Below the pieces are notes generated by a model. The model was given only the letters and a program-made list of their open reading frames with translations. It was not told where the DNA came from and searched no databases. The position numbers were made by a program, and so were the translations under genes. A stretch of DNA of 64,000 nt from Gephyromycinifex aptenodytis (GTDB lineage: Bacteria; Actinomycetota; Actinomycetes; Actinomycetales; Dermatophilaceae). Below, piece after piece: positions 1 through 8,198 of the stretch (positions within the stretch are counted from its first letter, which is position 1; the number at the start of each line of letters is the position of its first letter). The stretch spans positions 1,550,001 through 1,614,000 of the forward strand of contig NZ_CP051155.1 of NCBI RefSeq assembly GCF_012277275.1, in the 5' to 3' direction.

Positions 1-1467
1 AATGGTCAGCTCAGGGGTATTATCCAACAACATGACCAGCCTGCCGTGATCGAAGATCGCCAGCCGATCAGCCACGCGCAGCAGCTCTTCATAGTCGTTG
101 GTCAGATAGAGCGCACTAAGGTCGTTTTTTGTGAGCTGATCGACCTTCGTGATGATCTCTTCGCGACTTTTGATATCAATGCCGATGGTGGGTTCGTCCA
201 GGATCACCAGCCGTGGCTCGGCAGCTAGCAATCGGGCCACGATCACCTTCTGCTGGTTCCCTCCGGATAGGCTGTCGATCGGCGCAAAAATGGAGTTACT
301 CTTGATGTTGAGCTCATCGCGAAGGGACATCGAAACTGCCCGCTGCTTGCCTCTGTCCAGGAACCCGAAGGGCCTCTTCAAAACGGTGGGAACGATGCTG
401 ATCGTGAGGTTCTCGTTCACGTCGAAGACCGGGATCACCCCTTCTCGATGCCGATCAAACGAGATGTAGGCGATGCCCTGGTCAAGGGCATCTCGGGGGC
501 TCGACAGGCGAAGCCGCCGGCCGTCCAACTCCAGCGTTCCGCTCTCGATGCGCTCAAGTCCGAAAAGCGTGCGACAGAATTCACGGGCACCCGAACGCGG
601 GAAGCCCACGATTCCGATGACCTCGCCCTTGCGGATGTCCAAGCTGACATCCTGTACGTCGGGTGCACACAAGTTCTGAACCCGCATAAGCACTTCGCCC
701 GCCTCGGCCGACATCGGCGTGCGGTGTAGCAATTCCACATCGTGCCCAGCGACCAGATTTGCCAGGTCGACCTCGCTGACCGTGGCCAGGTTCTCTACCG
801 GGAACATGTTCCCATCCCGCAACACGGTGATTCCGTCGGAGAGTTGCAGGACCTCGCTCAGGTAGTGCGAGATGAAGATGAAGGCGGTTCCGGTGCGCTT
901 GAGAGCATCGACGAACTCAAAAAGTTCCTCACGCTCCCTGTTGGTCAGCGCGGTCGTGGGCTCATCCAAGATGATGAGCTTGGCCCCGCCCTGCATTGCC
1001 CGAATGATGTTGAGCTTCCGAGCATCAATGGAGCTGATCTCGCTGACCAGCGCTGAGGGATTGACGTGCAGCCCGTAGCGAGCCAGTTCTTCCGCCGCCC
1101 GAGCGTGCACCTGTTTCCAGTCGACGAAACCGTTTTTCCGAGGGAGCACTCCGACGAAGATGTTCTCGGCGACAGTGAGCAACGGAAAGGAGTTCTCATG
1201 CTGGGGCACCAACCGAATGCCGCGCTCTTGCCGCTCGAAGATGTTCAGTTGGCGGATGTCTTTCCCGTCGAACAGAACCTCCCCCTCGGTGGGCGGGTAG
1301 ATTCCCGCGATGATATTCACAAGGGTGGATTTACCGGCGCCGTTCCGCCCCAGTAGCGAGTGGATCGTTCCTGCCTCGACGTCAAGAGTGATGTCCTGCA
1401 AGGCAGACGTGGCGCCGAATACTTTGGAGACGCTGCGCACGCGCAACAACGGGATGTGCTCGGACAT
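1..1467 (-). CDS. Sugar ABC transporter ATP-binding protein (RbsA/MglA type), C-terminus cut by window edge
   Basis: Two fused nucleotide-binding domains energise import of a sugar or polyol at the inner face of the membrane. Seen: 489 codons stay open from ATG at 1467 to the window edge. The first domain has Walker A GRNGAGKST near residue 40. The second domain near the edge has a clean signature LSGGNQQK followed by Walker B LVILDEPT. The first-domain signature is degenerate (EISSIDARK), as is common in this family, where the two ATP sites are unequal. GGGGAGG lies 6 nt before the start. The gene follows the binding-protein gene across a strong hairpin, so the two are probably one operon. 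The usual family length is about 500 residues, so only a few residues are missing. The permease must lie outside the window. The substrate cannot be named. Confidence 0.93.
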   Translation of the reverse strand, partial: MSEHIPLLRVRSVSKVFGATSALQDITLDVEAGTIHSLLGRNGAGKSTLVNIIAGIYPPTEGEVLFDGKDIRQLNIFERQERGIRLVPQHENSFPLLTVAENIFVGVLPRKNGFVDWKQVHARAAEELARYGLHVNPSALVSEISSIDARKLNIIRAMQGGAKLIILDEPTTALTNREREELFEFVDALKRTGTAFIFISHYLSEVLQLSDGITVLRDGNMFPVENLATVSEVDLANLVAGHDVELLHRTPMSAEAGEVLMRVQNLCAPDVQDVSLDIRKGEVIGIVGFPRSGAREFCRTLFGLERIESGTLELDGRRLRLSSPRDALDQGIAYISFDRHREGVIPVFDVNENLTISIVPTVLKRPFGFLDRGKQRAVSMSLRDELNIKSNSIFAPIDSLSGGNQQKVIVARLLAAEPRLVILDEPTIGIDIKSREEIITKVDQLTKNDLSALYLTNDYEELLRVADRLAIFDHGRLVMLLDNTPELTI

Positions 1468-1480
1468 GATATTCCTCCCC

Positions 1481-1516
1481 GAAGGGTGCGCTCAGCTTGA
1501 GCTGAGCGCACCCTTC
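1481..1516 (-). promoter_or_regulatory. Intercistronic hairpin between binding protein and ATPase genes
   Basis: A perfect 16-bp inverted repeat with a TTGA loop lies between the stop of the binding-protein gene (1528) and the Shine-Dalgarno of the ATPase gene. No T-run follows on the minus strand. Such hairpins typically protect the upstream mRNA or partly terminate, so that binding protein is made in excess over the ATPase. This role is inferred. Confidence 0.7.
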
Positions 1517-1527
1517 GATCCGGCGAG

Positions 1528-2622
1528 TCAGCTGGCGTTTCCCCAGATGAGCGGGTTGTTGGCCGTCTTGGCGTCGACGACGATCGGCGCGAGCATGATG
1601 GTCGTGCCCACATCGCTGGTGCTGAATTCGACAGACTTGTTGAGGTACTCGCCCTTGGGCGTGAAGGTGCCAGAGGTCGGCACCGGCTTGCCCTGCAGCG
1701 GGTACTCGTTGAGCACTTCGGTGGCGATACCGCCGACACCGTAGACGTCGATGACGACTTCGTTGTCGATGTAGCCCTCTTCGACCAGCTTGAGGATGTC
1801 GCCGAGGCCGTCGTGGGAGATGACCGCGACGTGGCCCTTCTCGTCGACCTTCTTCCACATGTTGTTCGTCTTCAGGGACTCGATGACACCGAGCGTGGCG
1901 GTGTCTGTCGGGGTGTTGACCAGATCGACAGTGCCACCGGAGGACTTGACGTCAGCAAGAACGTTGTTCAGTGCGCTCGTGGCTTTGTCGGCCTGAGGTG
2001 CACCGAGAACCGAAATCAGCTTGATCTCGGGGTACTTCTTGATGGTGTCTTCGAATCCCTTCGAGCGCTCCTTGAAGACCTGGGAGACGACCTCGCCGTA
2101 CAGGTTGACCACGGTCCCCTTGGGCGAGCCGTACTTCTCCTTGAGGATCTCCACGGCCTGCTCACCCGCAGCTTCGCCTGACTTGATGGAGTCGAAGAGT
2201 ACCGACACATCGGCTTCCACGTTGTTCGCCTTGTTGTCGATCACGGCAAAGGGGATCTTTGCTTCCTTCGCCCGCCCGAGGACATCCGCGACGCTGTCGC
2301 TGTCGTAGGGGTTGACGACCATGGCCTTCGGAGACATGTTCATGACCAGGTTGTTGAGCTGGTTGTTCTGTTTCGATGCGTCGGCCTCGGCGACGAGAAC
2401 CTGGCTTTCGTAGCCCAGGTCCTTCGCGGCCTGGGTGACACCCTCAGCCATGGCAACATGCACCTTTTCGGTGGAGTTCTTGGTGGAGTACCAGATGGTG
2501 CCGGCCTTCTCAGAGCCGCCGGAGGCGCCGGCCCCGTCAGCGCCGCCCTCGGCGTTACCGCAAGCGCTGGCGGTGAGGATGAGCGCACCGATCGAGAGGA
2601 TGGACGCGATTTTCTTACTCAT
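1528..2622 (-). CDS. Sugar ABC transporter substrate-binding lipoprotein
   Basis: Periplasmic-binding-protein-like lipoprotein (Peripla_BP_4/ribose-binding fold), 364 residues, that captures a sugar or polyol outside the membrane and delivers it to the ABC permease. Seen: a basic N-terminus and hydrophobic stretch followed by a lipobox TASAC near residues 17-21, then a Gly/Ser-rich linker typical of actinobacterial binding lipoproteins. The mature part shows alternating strand/helix segments with MVVNPYDSDSVADVL and AVIDNKANN, characteristic of the ribose/galactose-binding group. ATG at 2622 was chosen because the signal peptide begins there; a longer upstream reading frame adds non-coding-like sequence. 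It lies 208 nt after the SDR gene and ahead of the ATPase gene. Ligand unknown. Confidence 0.93.
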   Translation of the reverse strand: MSKKIASILSIGALILTASACGNAEGGADGAGASGGSEKAGTIWYSTKNSTEKVHVAMAEGVTQAAKDLGYESQVLVAEADASKQNNQLNNLVMNMSPKAMVVNPYDSDSVADVLGRAKEAKIPFAVIDNKANNVEADVSVLFDSIKSGEAAGEQAVEILKEKYGSPKGTVVNLYGEVVSQVFKERSKGFEDTIKKYPEIKLISVLGAPQADKATSALNNVLADVKSSGGTVDLVNTPTDTATLGVIESLKTNNMWKKVDEKGHVAVISHDGLGDILKLVEEGYIDNEVVIDVYGVGGIATEVLNEYPLQGKPVPTSGTFTPKGEYLNKSVEFSTSDVGTTIMLAPIVVDAKTANNPLIWGNAS

Positions 2623-2830
2623 GGGAGTGCCTTTCATGGGGTTAAACGTGGAACCAGAGGCAAGTGGCGCATCAACGCCGCATAAGGCACCACGGGTATG
2701 CCTGGGGAGCGGCTGCCGCGTAGATTCGGCGTCGCAAAGATGAGGGAGGGGCCAGTTGTGGCCAGGGGTCGCCCAGCAGAGGTGATGACGGCAGTGCAGG
2801 GGCTCTCCGGCCGCGTCTGCACCGGATTGA

Positions 2831-3595
2831 TCACACTGTGGTGAATAGCCCGTCGATGATGAGGTCGCAGCCCGAGGTATAGGTGGCAGCGTCCGAGAGC
2901 AAATACAAGACCGCCCCGCCGAGTTCTTCGGGGGTGCCCATCCGCTGGAAGGGAATGGCCTCGATCCACTGGCGTTTCCAGTCCTCGCGCACATCGCCGA
3001 TCAGTTCAGTGGCGATGTAGCCGGGGCTGATGCTGTTGACACGGATGCCGTGTTGCGCCCATTCCACGCCCAACGATTTCGTCAGGTGCACAACAGCGGC
3101 TTTAGAGGCGTTGTAGGAGGCCTGAGCCTGCGGAATATTGACGATGGTGCCCGACATCGATGCAGTGTTGACGATGTTGCCGGGTTTGCCTGTAGCCACG
3201 AGGTAACGGGCGAAGGCTTGAGCGACGAAGAAGACGCCATTGAGGTTGACGTTGATGACCTTGAGCCACTCCTGCGGCGAGAGCTCCAGGGCCGGCTTGT
3301 GCAGCACAATTCCAGCGTTGTTGAAGAGGTGATCCAGGGTGCCCATCTTCTGCGCAGCCGCGTTCATGACCTCGGCGACCTGCTCGGGCTGGGTGACGTC
3401 ACAAACATACGCAGCCGCCCGAACCCCGAAGTCTTCGGCGATCTGGGCTGCGGTCTGGGTGGATTCGGCAAGGTCAATGATGACGATGTCTGAACCGGCC
3501 TCGGCCAGGGTCCGGGCGACGGACTTGCCGATCCCCTGGTTGCCGCCGGTCACGACTGTCACTTTGCCCGTGAGGGTAAAGGGGTGCTGCGCCAT
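2831..3595 (-). CDS. Short-chain dehydrogenase/reductase (SDR), probably polyol or sugar
   Basis: Classical SDR of 254 residues that oxidises or reduces a hydroxyl/keto group with NAD(P)H in the cytosol. Seen: cofactor motif TGGNQGIG near residues 15-22, NNAG around residue 88, catalytic Ser in the NTASMSG segment and YNASK (Tyr-x-x-x-Lys). The acidic residue in VIIDLAES after the second strand suggests NAD over NADP. The start at 3595 has GGAGAG 5 nt upstream; an in-frame ATG seven codons earlier has no such site. It precedes the sugar-binding protein gene on the same strand, which suggests a catabolic role for the imported polyol, as with arabinitol, xylitol or sorbitol dehydrogenases. The exact substrate is not determinable. 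Confidence 0.9.
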   Translation of the reverse strand: MAQHPFTLTGKVTVVTGGNQGIGKSVARTLAEAGSDIVIIDLAESTQTAAQIAEDFGVRAAAYVCDVTQPEQVAEVMNAAAQKMGTLDHLFNNAGIVLHKPALELSPQEWLKVINVNLNGVFFVAQAFARYLVATGKPGNIVNTASMSGTIVNIPQAQASYNASKAAVVHLTKSLGVEWAQHGIRVNSISPGYIATELIGDVREDWKRQWIEAIPFQRMGTPEELGGAVLYLLSDAATYTSGCDLIIDGLFTTV

Positions 3596-3670
3596 CTGAC
3601 TCTCCGTTCGCTCCATTGCGTCACGGCCGCGGATCGCGGCAGGGCAGTTCTATAAAGCGCATTAGCAAAA

Positions 3671-3693
3671 CTGCTTGCGTGAACAGTAAGCAG
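3671..3693 (-). promoter_or_regulatory. Possible operator upstream of the sugar-uptake genes
   Basis: An inverted repeat CTGCTT-N11-AAGCAG lies about 80 nt upstream of the SDR start, beside an AT-rich segment resembling a -10 region. A sugar-responsive repressor site is plausible, but the arms are short and no regulator gene is adjacent. Confidence 0.3.
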
Positions 3694-3979
3694 CCGTTCT
3701 GGGCGGTGTCAAGGGTCCGCCCTTTGTGATGAGCGCCTCTGCACGCTCAGGGCGGGGCCCGATTGGCGCAGCGGGTAAGGGCGTGCCATGACGGCGTACT
3801 GCCCCCCGGACGGCCCGAGTCGATGCGATCAGAACGACCGCCACCTCGGGGCGCCAGGAACGAACAGCGCACCGGCGCAAAGGACTCCGCCCGCCGGAGC
3901 AGGCCCGCCGCCCAGGCCGCCTGACGCGCTTCCTGCAGCGGCGTGGCCCCCACCTCGCCGGCTAAGCCCGTAAAAAGTC

Positions 3980-4018
3980 GACACCGCTGCACACCCCTCT
4001 GGGATGTGCAGCGGTGTC
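3980..4018 (-). terminator. Rho-independent terminator of the cupin gene
   Basis: A 14-bp perfect stem with an 11-nt loop lies 50 nt after the stop of the cupin gene. On the minus strand it is followed by CGACTTTTTAC, that is, a five-T run. Confidence 0.85.
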
Positions 4019-4067
4019 AACGCGAACCGGTCAGCGCTCAACTAGCAGCGCCCGGATCGTGCAATGT

Positions 4068-4436
4068 TCAGCGTGAGTAGTCGTCCTCCAGGCGCTCGAT
4101 GTCATCCTCGTCGAAATCGCCGAACCCGACTTCGAGGATGCGCCCAGCGACGGTTCCGCTGTTGCCCATCCGGTGCACCGCACCCAGCGGCACCCAGATC
4201 TGCTCGCCGCGCTCGGCCGTCCAGGTGCGCTCATCGACCGTGATGTCCAGCGGCGCATCGTCCAGGACTTGCCACATCTCGGCCCGGAACCGGTGCCGCT
4301 GAAGGGAGAGTCGCTGACCCGGCTCAACAGTGATGATCTTGACGGTCACCTTCTCGTTGGTGACGAAGCTCTGGAAGTTCCCCCAGGGCCGCTGTTCGAT
4401 GAACACATCGTCGCGGCGGTCGTTGATCTCGTTCAT
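4068..4436 (-). CDS. Cupin protein, mannose-6-phosphate isomerase type II-like
   Basis: Single-domain cupin of 122 residues, related to the C-terminal isomerase domain of ManC and to short phosphomannose-isomerase-type cupins. Seen: the opening RPWGNFQSF is typical of this group. VEPGQRLSLQRHRFRAEMW carries the metal-binding His residues and Glu of cupin motif 1, and PLGAVHRMGN gives the motif 2 His. ATG at 4436 has AGGAGAG 5 nt upstream. It stands alone with its own terminator. A role in mannose-phosphate metabolism is inferred from the family; proteins this short may instead be sugar-binding cupins without isomerase activity. Confidence 0.8.
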   Translation of the reverse strand: MNEINDRRDDVFIEQRPWGNFQSFVTNEKVTVKIITVEPGQRLSLQRHRFRAEMWQVLDDAPLDITVDERTWTAERGEQIWVPLGAVHRMGNSGTVAGRILEVGFGDFDEDDIERLEDDYSR

Positions 4437-4584
4437 GCTCACTCTCCTGGCAAGGCCCAGCGATCGTGACTGGGCGGCGGTCGTGGCGCGGCGAGCCGAC
4501 ACTCTCGCGCTGGTCTACGCCGTTGCCCCGGGTACAGCGAGATCGCCGACCCCCCCTTGGACAATCGACTCGGAGTCTATCGGG

Positions 4585-4966
4585 CATCAGCACCAGGAGC
4601 GAAACAGCTACCTGGAGGCCAACCCGGAAGCGATCTGCACCCTTCTCGTGTCCACATCGTCCACGACGCCACGCTGAGGGCGCTGTCTAACCGAATCCCG
4701 CGCAACGCCGTCGTGGAGGACCCCGGTCATCGGCCACGCCCACACCGTCTACGCCGTGGCCGAACCGGTCACCCGCACCGAGTACGCCCACCGCAAACCG
4801 CTGGCCTACGCCGCCGCCGAAGAGCTGCGCCGGATGCTCGACGGCGACAAGGCGCATTCGGGCCTCATCACGAAGAACCCGTGCCAGCAGTCCTGGGGCT
4901 GCATGTGGCTCACCGATGACCTCTACACCCTCGACGAGCTACGCGACGGCCGCGGCGAGCGTAGGT
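4585..4966 (+). pseudogene. Frameshifted remnant of an actinobacterial plasmid replication initiator (RepA/replicase)
   Basis: Three consecutive pieces of one protein family are spread over two reading frames. Frame of 4585: YLEANPEAICTLLV. Another frame, about 4641-4730: VHIVHDATLRALSNR then NAVVEDPG. Back to the first frame, about 4728-4950: GHAHTVYAVAEPVTRTEYAH, AYAAAEELRRMLDGD, GLITKNP and LYTLDELRD. This order (EANP, LVVDxDH, NGHAHAVWAL-EPVTRTEYAHRKPLAYAAA, TKNP, YTLDEL) is the backbone of replicase/RepA proteins of small actinobacterial plasmids. Two frameshifts and truncation at both ends make it non-functional. It probably records integration of a plasmid that has since decayed. The family match is by recognition, not by search. 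Confidence 0.75.
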
Positions 4967-4970
4967 TCCT

Positions 4971-5762
4971 TCAGTGCGCGCCGAGGAACGTCGAGATGAG
5001 CGCGCGCACGTGAGCACGATGCGTCCACAACACTCCTCCCGGCGGCAAGATCTCCACGGCGGCGTTAGGAAACGCTGACGCGAGCTCCACCGCGATGCGG
5101 TGGGGGTGCGCCTCGTCGCCCTCTTGCCCAATGACGAGGACAGGTGCGCTGACGCGGGCGAGAACGCCGCGGTCACGCAGCGGCACCTGCGTCGGCAGAT
5201 GCCGCAAGGCCCACGAGACCGGAGTGCCCGCCAACACCCGCGCCTGCTGCCGGACCCACGCCTGCACATCCGGTCGAGCCGCTACATGCTCCGGCTGCTC
5301 AGCGCTGAGCAGGTCAGCCACGGCTTCCTCATCACCACAGTCCACATAATCAGCCATCTGCACCAAGCGTTCGAGCGCCCCATCAGTGCGTGGACGGTCG
5401 ATGAGGGCCGGCAGGAGGAAGACGCAACGCTCGAACCGCTGCGGCTCCTCGGCGAGCAGTGCACACAACGCACCCGCCCCCATACTCACCCCGAGCGCGC
5501 GATCCGCTCCGACATGGTCGGCCACGGCGCCCAACTCTCTGGCCAGCGCCGCGTAGGTCCAGTCGTCCTCGGGAGCGTGCGAGGCGCCATGTCCCCGGAA
5601 GTGAAAGAACGTGCGCGACCCGGGCACCCCCGAACCGAAGGGACGGGTGGTCGGGATGGATCCGGCCAAGCCGTGCCCGAAGACGGTGTGCGGCAGACCG
5701 CTGCCGACGGTGAGGTATTCCAGCGAACCTGCTGAACTCTCCAGCAGCCGAAGCCGACTCAC
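4971..5762 (-). CDS. Alpha/beta-hydrolase fold protein
   Basis: Cytosolic serine hydrolase of 263 residues, function unknown. Seen: oxyanion-hole segment FGHGLAGS, the FHFRGHGAS turn and the nucleophile elbow GVSMGAG near residue 94. A late aspartate lies in VLVIGQEGDEAHPH. The expected catalytic His position near the C-terminus reads PPGGVLWTHRAHV, which contains His candidates. The start is GTG at 5762, overlapping the stop of the DUF2516 gene by 4 nt (GTGA), so the two are translationally coupled. The end lies directly against the plasmid-replicase remnant, so the C-terminus may have been altered by that insertion, although the length is normal for the family. No substrate can be assigned. 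Confidence 0.82.
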   Translation of the reverse strand: MSRLRLLESSAGSLEYLTVGSGLPHTVFGHGLAGSIPTTRPFGSGVPGSRTFFHFRGHGASHAPEDDWTYAALARELGAVADHVGADRALGVSMGAGALCALLAEEPQRFERCVFLLPALIDRPRTDGALERLVQMADYVDCGDEEAVADLLSAEQPEHVAARPDVQAWVRQQARVLAGTPVSWALRHLPTQVPLRDRGVLARVSAPVLVIGQEGDEAHPHRIAVELASAFPNAAVEILPPGGVLWTHRAHVRALISTFLGAH

Positions 5763-6094
5763 CAGGAGCCGTGTGGGCCGGAGCCACCCATGCGCTTCTG
5801 GTTCTTGCGTTTGGTGTACGGGGCCAGGGCCGGGCGGACATCGGCCATGTAGACCCCCGAGGCGACCACGGCGATCAGCCCGAAGAAGGAGAGCACATTG
5901 GTCACCGAGATGATGAGAACCGCCAGGCTGACCCCCAGCAGCACCAACCAGAACGTCTTGGTGCGTTTGCCCTCGACGGCGTACGCCTGGGGGTCATGGC
6001 GAAGGGCGTCAACGAACGCGAAGGCCCCGAGCCCCAGCGCAGCCACGCCCAGGGCGAGTACGAGGAACGACTGAACGGTGTAGAGCACACTCAT
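5759..6094 (-). CDS. DUF2516 family membrane protein
   Basis: Small membrane protein of 111 residues. Seen: an N-terminal hydrophobic helix (about residues 5-25), a short loop containing RHDPQAYAVEGKRTKTFW, a second hydrophobic pair (about 50-82), the family-typical end VYMADVRPALAPY, and a charged tail. The GKRTKTFW and ADVRPAL motifs are characteristic of DUF2516. ATG at 6094 has GGAGCCC just upstream. In mycobacteria the HBHA gene is flanked by an HTH regulator and a small membrane protein of this kind, and both relatives occur here within 2 kb. The function is unknown. Confidence 0.82.
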   Translation of the reverse strand: MSVLYTVQSFLVLALGVAALGLGAFAFVDALRHDPQAYAVEGKRTKTFWLVLLGVSLAVLIISVTNVLSFFGLIAVVASGVYMADVRPALAPYTKRKNQKRMGGSGPHGSW

Positions 6095-6128
6095 GGGCTC
6101 CACAGTACGGGGCCAGGATGGGGACGAC

Positions 6129-6554
6129 CTAGACGTCGACCAGCACCGTCACCGGGCCGTCGCCCACCAGGTGTACTCGCATGTCCGCCCCGAAGGAGCC
6201 GGTGGCCACCTCGATCCCCCGCTCCCGCAGGCCTTGGGCGACCCCTGCCACCAGCGGCTCGGCCACCTGCCCGGGGGCCGCGTCGCTCCATGAGGGGCGT
6301 CGACCCTTCTTCGTGCGGCCGTACAGCGTGAACTGGCTGACGACCAGCACCCCAGCGCCGGCTTCCAGCACGGACTGCTCGTCGCGCAGGATCCGTAACT
6401 CCGCAATCTTGCGCACCATCGCGGCTACCTGCTCAGGCCCGTCGTCGTGGGTGGCCGCAACCAGAGCCACCAGGCCGGGGCCCTCGATTCGGCCCACCAC
6501 CTCACCAGCGACATCGACATGCGCCCCGTCCACCCGCTGCAGCACCGCTCTCAT
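6129..6554 (-). CDS. dtd: D-aminoacyl-tRNA deacylase
   Basis: Homodimeric cytosolic enzyme of 141 residues that hydrolyses D-amino acids (and glycine mischarged on tRNA-Ala) from tRNA. Seen: start [11 protein letters not shown], the Ser-Gln motif [16 protein letters not shown], which is the first catalytic signature, and a C-terminal GPVTVLVDV corresponding to the Gly-cis-Pro motif. The length fits the family (about 145). ATG at 6554 was chosen because the conserved MRAVLQRV begins there and AAGGTG lies 6 nt upstream. It sits between the HBHA-like and DUF2516 genes on the same strand, with a hairpin on its upstream side. Confidence 0.95.
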   Translation of the reverse strand: MRAVLQRVDGAHVDVAGEVVGRIEGPGLVALVAATHDDGPEQVAAMVRKIAELRILRDEQSVLEAGAGVLVVSQFTLYGRTKKGRRPSWSDAAPGQVAEPLVAGVAQGLRERGIEVATGSFGADMRVHLVGDGPVTVLVDV

Positions 6555-6648
6555 AGAGCACACCTTCGACATGTTTTCCCCTCGACGCAAGCACCTGCCC
6601 CTTGGCGCTCGCCCTCACCTGCGCACTGCACTCCTGCCCCGGACGCGT

Positions 6649-6683
6649 CGAGGCCGCCCCGCGTCCAGCGCAGGGCGGCCTCG
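6649..6683 (-). terminator. Hairpin terminator after the HBHA-like gene
   Basis: An 11-bp perfect inverted repeat (CGAGGCCGCCC and its complement, 13-nt loop) lies 17 nt after the HBHA-like stop. There is no T-run, as is common for GC-rich actinobacterial terminators. Confidence 0.55.
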
Positions 6684-6699
6684 ATGCTGGGTCCAGAGC

Positions 6700-7659
6700 T
6701 CAGGACTGCTGGTCCGAGTCCTTCTCGGCGTGCTGCTCGATGGGGCTCGGTTGCGGGTCGCCGAAGGCAGAGCCTTCCACCAAGTCCTCGATCACCGAGG
6801 GCATGCTCGGGGTAGCGGCCACCGCAGCCGCTTTTGCCACAGTGGTCGTCGCGGGCGCCTTGCGCGGCGCGGACTTCTTGGCCGCGGACTTACGCACGGC
6901 CGCCTTCTTAGCTGCGCCCTTCTTCACCTGCGACTGTCCATCCTCAGACGCGGTGACGCTTGCCGACTTCTTGGCCGCGCTCTTTCGGGCGCTCTGGGTG
7001 GCTGCGGTCCCGCCCGCCTCGACACCCGAGGACGGGGAGTTGGTGCTCTCCTCGGGGGCGGTGGGGTTCGTCGAACGCACGGCCGGGTCGCTGGTGGCCG
7101 GAAGGCGACGTGGACGACGAGGGCGGGTCGGCAGCGAGGATTTCGAATCCGAGGTGTCCTGGGCACCGGAGCGGTCGCTCCGGGTCGGGATCGGCCCCGG
7201 GTGGGTCACCGCATCGACGACGTTCTCTGCCTCTTCGCGGACACTGCGCAGCGTCGTGCTGGCCCGGGTGACCGTAGTCCCAGCCTGACGGGCCAGGCGG
7301 CGAGCCGCACGTTCTTTCTTGGCCGTCTCGGCATCGACCGGACCGGAGCCCCGACCACCCAGCAGGCGCGCCGGAGAAACCACCTCGCGAACCGTCTTCT
7401 GGCCGTGCTTGGTGAACTCCTCATACTGAGCCTGTCCGACGTCGAGGAGGGAACGTGCCCCGTTCACGGCCAGGGAGGGCACCGCGACGACCCCTCGGAC
7501 CACGTTGGCCAGATCGGCGACGGGTGAGTTACTCGGGTCGGCATCTTTAGCGCCCAGGTCCCGGAGGGCCTCGACGGCGCGGTCGGTCACCCCGACTGCC
7601 GCGTAGAACGGCGCGAGGCGCGGCTGGCCGGAACGCTTGGAGGACTTGATGAGGGGCAT
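6700..7659 (-). CDS. HBHA-like protein with Lys/Ala/Pro-rich tail
   Basis: Protein of 319 residues. Residues about 15-140 form an amphipathic helical region, with segments such as PARLLGGR and AETAKKERAARRLARQA. A disordered Ser/Thr/Pro linker follows, then several AKKSA/KKAAVRKSAAKK-type repeats (about 225-275) and an acidic end. This architecture matches heparin-binding haemagglutinin and histone-H1-like tails that bind polyanions. HBHA of mycobacteria is a surface adhesin; whether this relative is surface-exposed or nucleoid-associated cannot be told, and no signal peptide is present. ATG at 7659 has AGGAGA upstream. The start lies inside the end of the HTH gene (73-nt overlap), so the two are probably co-transcribed. 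Confidence 0.75.
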   Translation of the reverse strand: MPLIKSSKRSGQPRLAPFYAAVGVTDRAVEALRDLGAKDADPSNSPVADLANVVRGVVAVPSLAVNGARSLLDVGQAQYEEFTKHGQKTVREVVSPARLLGGRGSGPVDAETAKKERAARRLARQAGTTVTRASTTLRSVREEAENVVDAVTHPGPIPTRSDRSGAQDTSDSKSSLPTRPRRPRRLPATSDPAVRSTNPTAPEESTNSPSSGVEAGGTAATQSARKSAAKKSASVTASEDGQSQVKKGAAKKAAVRKSAAKKSAPRKAPATTTVAKAAAVAATPSMPSVIEDLVEGSAFGDPQPSPIEQHAEKDSDQQS

Positions 7660-8066
7660 GGGTCGTCTCCTGACTCGTGGTCGGCGGGCACCTGCTCGGC
7701 ATCCACGCCCGGGTCTAACGCTGACTCCAGCTCCATCGCGTCTGCGGGGACGAAGGAGTCGTACAGATCGATCATCAGGCGCCGCTGCCGTTCGGTGAGG
7801 AAAACGTCGTTCTTCAACGCTTGCCGAACGTCGAGACCGGCAGCCTCGGACGTGCCATCGAGCAGGCCTGCCCGGACGTACAAACTCTCAGCTGAAATCT
7901 GCAAACCTTTGGCGAGCGCTTGCAGGATCTCGGCGCTGGGCTTTTTGAGCCCCCGCTCGATCTGGGAGAGGTAGGGGTTGCTGACCCCTGCCATGGCCGA
8001 CAACTGCCGCACGGACAACTGGGCATGCTCGCGTTGCTCTCGGAGGTACTCCCCCAGTTCGCGCAT
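7587..8066 (-). CDS. XRE-family helix-turn-helix regulator
   Basis: DNA-binding protein, about 159 residues. Seen: a Cro/CI-type HTH over residues 5-60 with LREQREHAQLSVRQLS, AMAGVSNPYLSQIERG and LKKPSAEILQALAKG, then a helical region and a low-complexity Ser/Pro/Arg end read through the first 73 nt of the HBHA-like gene. The start is uncertain. ATG at 8066 begins the conserved MRELGEYLREQ, but a GTG at 8096 or TTG at 8132 in the same frame is possible. The overlap may be real or may mean the protein ends earlier through an unrecognised frameshift. The orthologous arrangement (HTH before hbhA) is known in Mycobacterium tuberculosis (Rv0474-Rv0475), where the regulator is thought to act on hbhA. 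Confidence 0.85.
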   Translation of the reverse strand: MRELGEYLREQREHAQLSVRQLSAMAGVSNPYLSQIERGLKKPSAEILQALAKGLQISAESLYVRAGLLDGTSEAAGLDVRQALKNDVFLTERQRRLMIDLYDSFVPADAMELESALDPGVDAEQVPADHESGDDPCPSSSPPSVPASRASRRSTRQSG

Positions 8067-8198
8067 GCCTGGTAGCGGCGGAGTTAGACGGGACACACCC
8101 CTAGTGTGCTTGCTGTAGTTAGCGCCCGGCAACCGGGAAGGCCCGCGGGGCTACGTGAGATGGCACACCGCAGCCCATAGGCGGCCAGGCCCAGGCCG

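Larger units (their letters stand above)
3596..4067. other. Gene-free stretch between the SDR and cupin genes
   Basis: No convincing coding sequence is seen on either strand. It holds a putative operator/promoter area before the SDR gene (inverted repeat at 3671-3693 and an AT-rich TCTATAAAG segment near 3650) and the terminator of the cupin gene (3980-4018). The middle, about 3700-3970, has no structure I can interpret. Confidence 0.6.

Noticed and set aside
5100-5735. Plus-strand frame opposite the hydrolase gene
   Set aside because: Antisense of a gene with clear hydrolase motifs; no ribosome site or recognisable domain.
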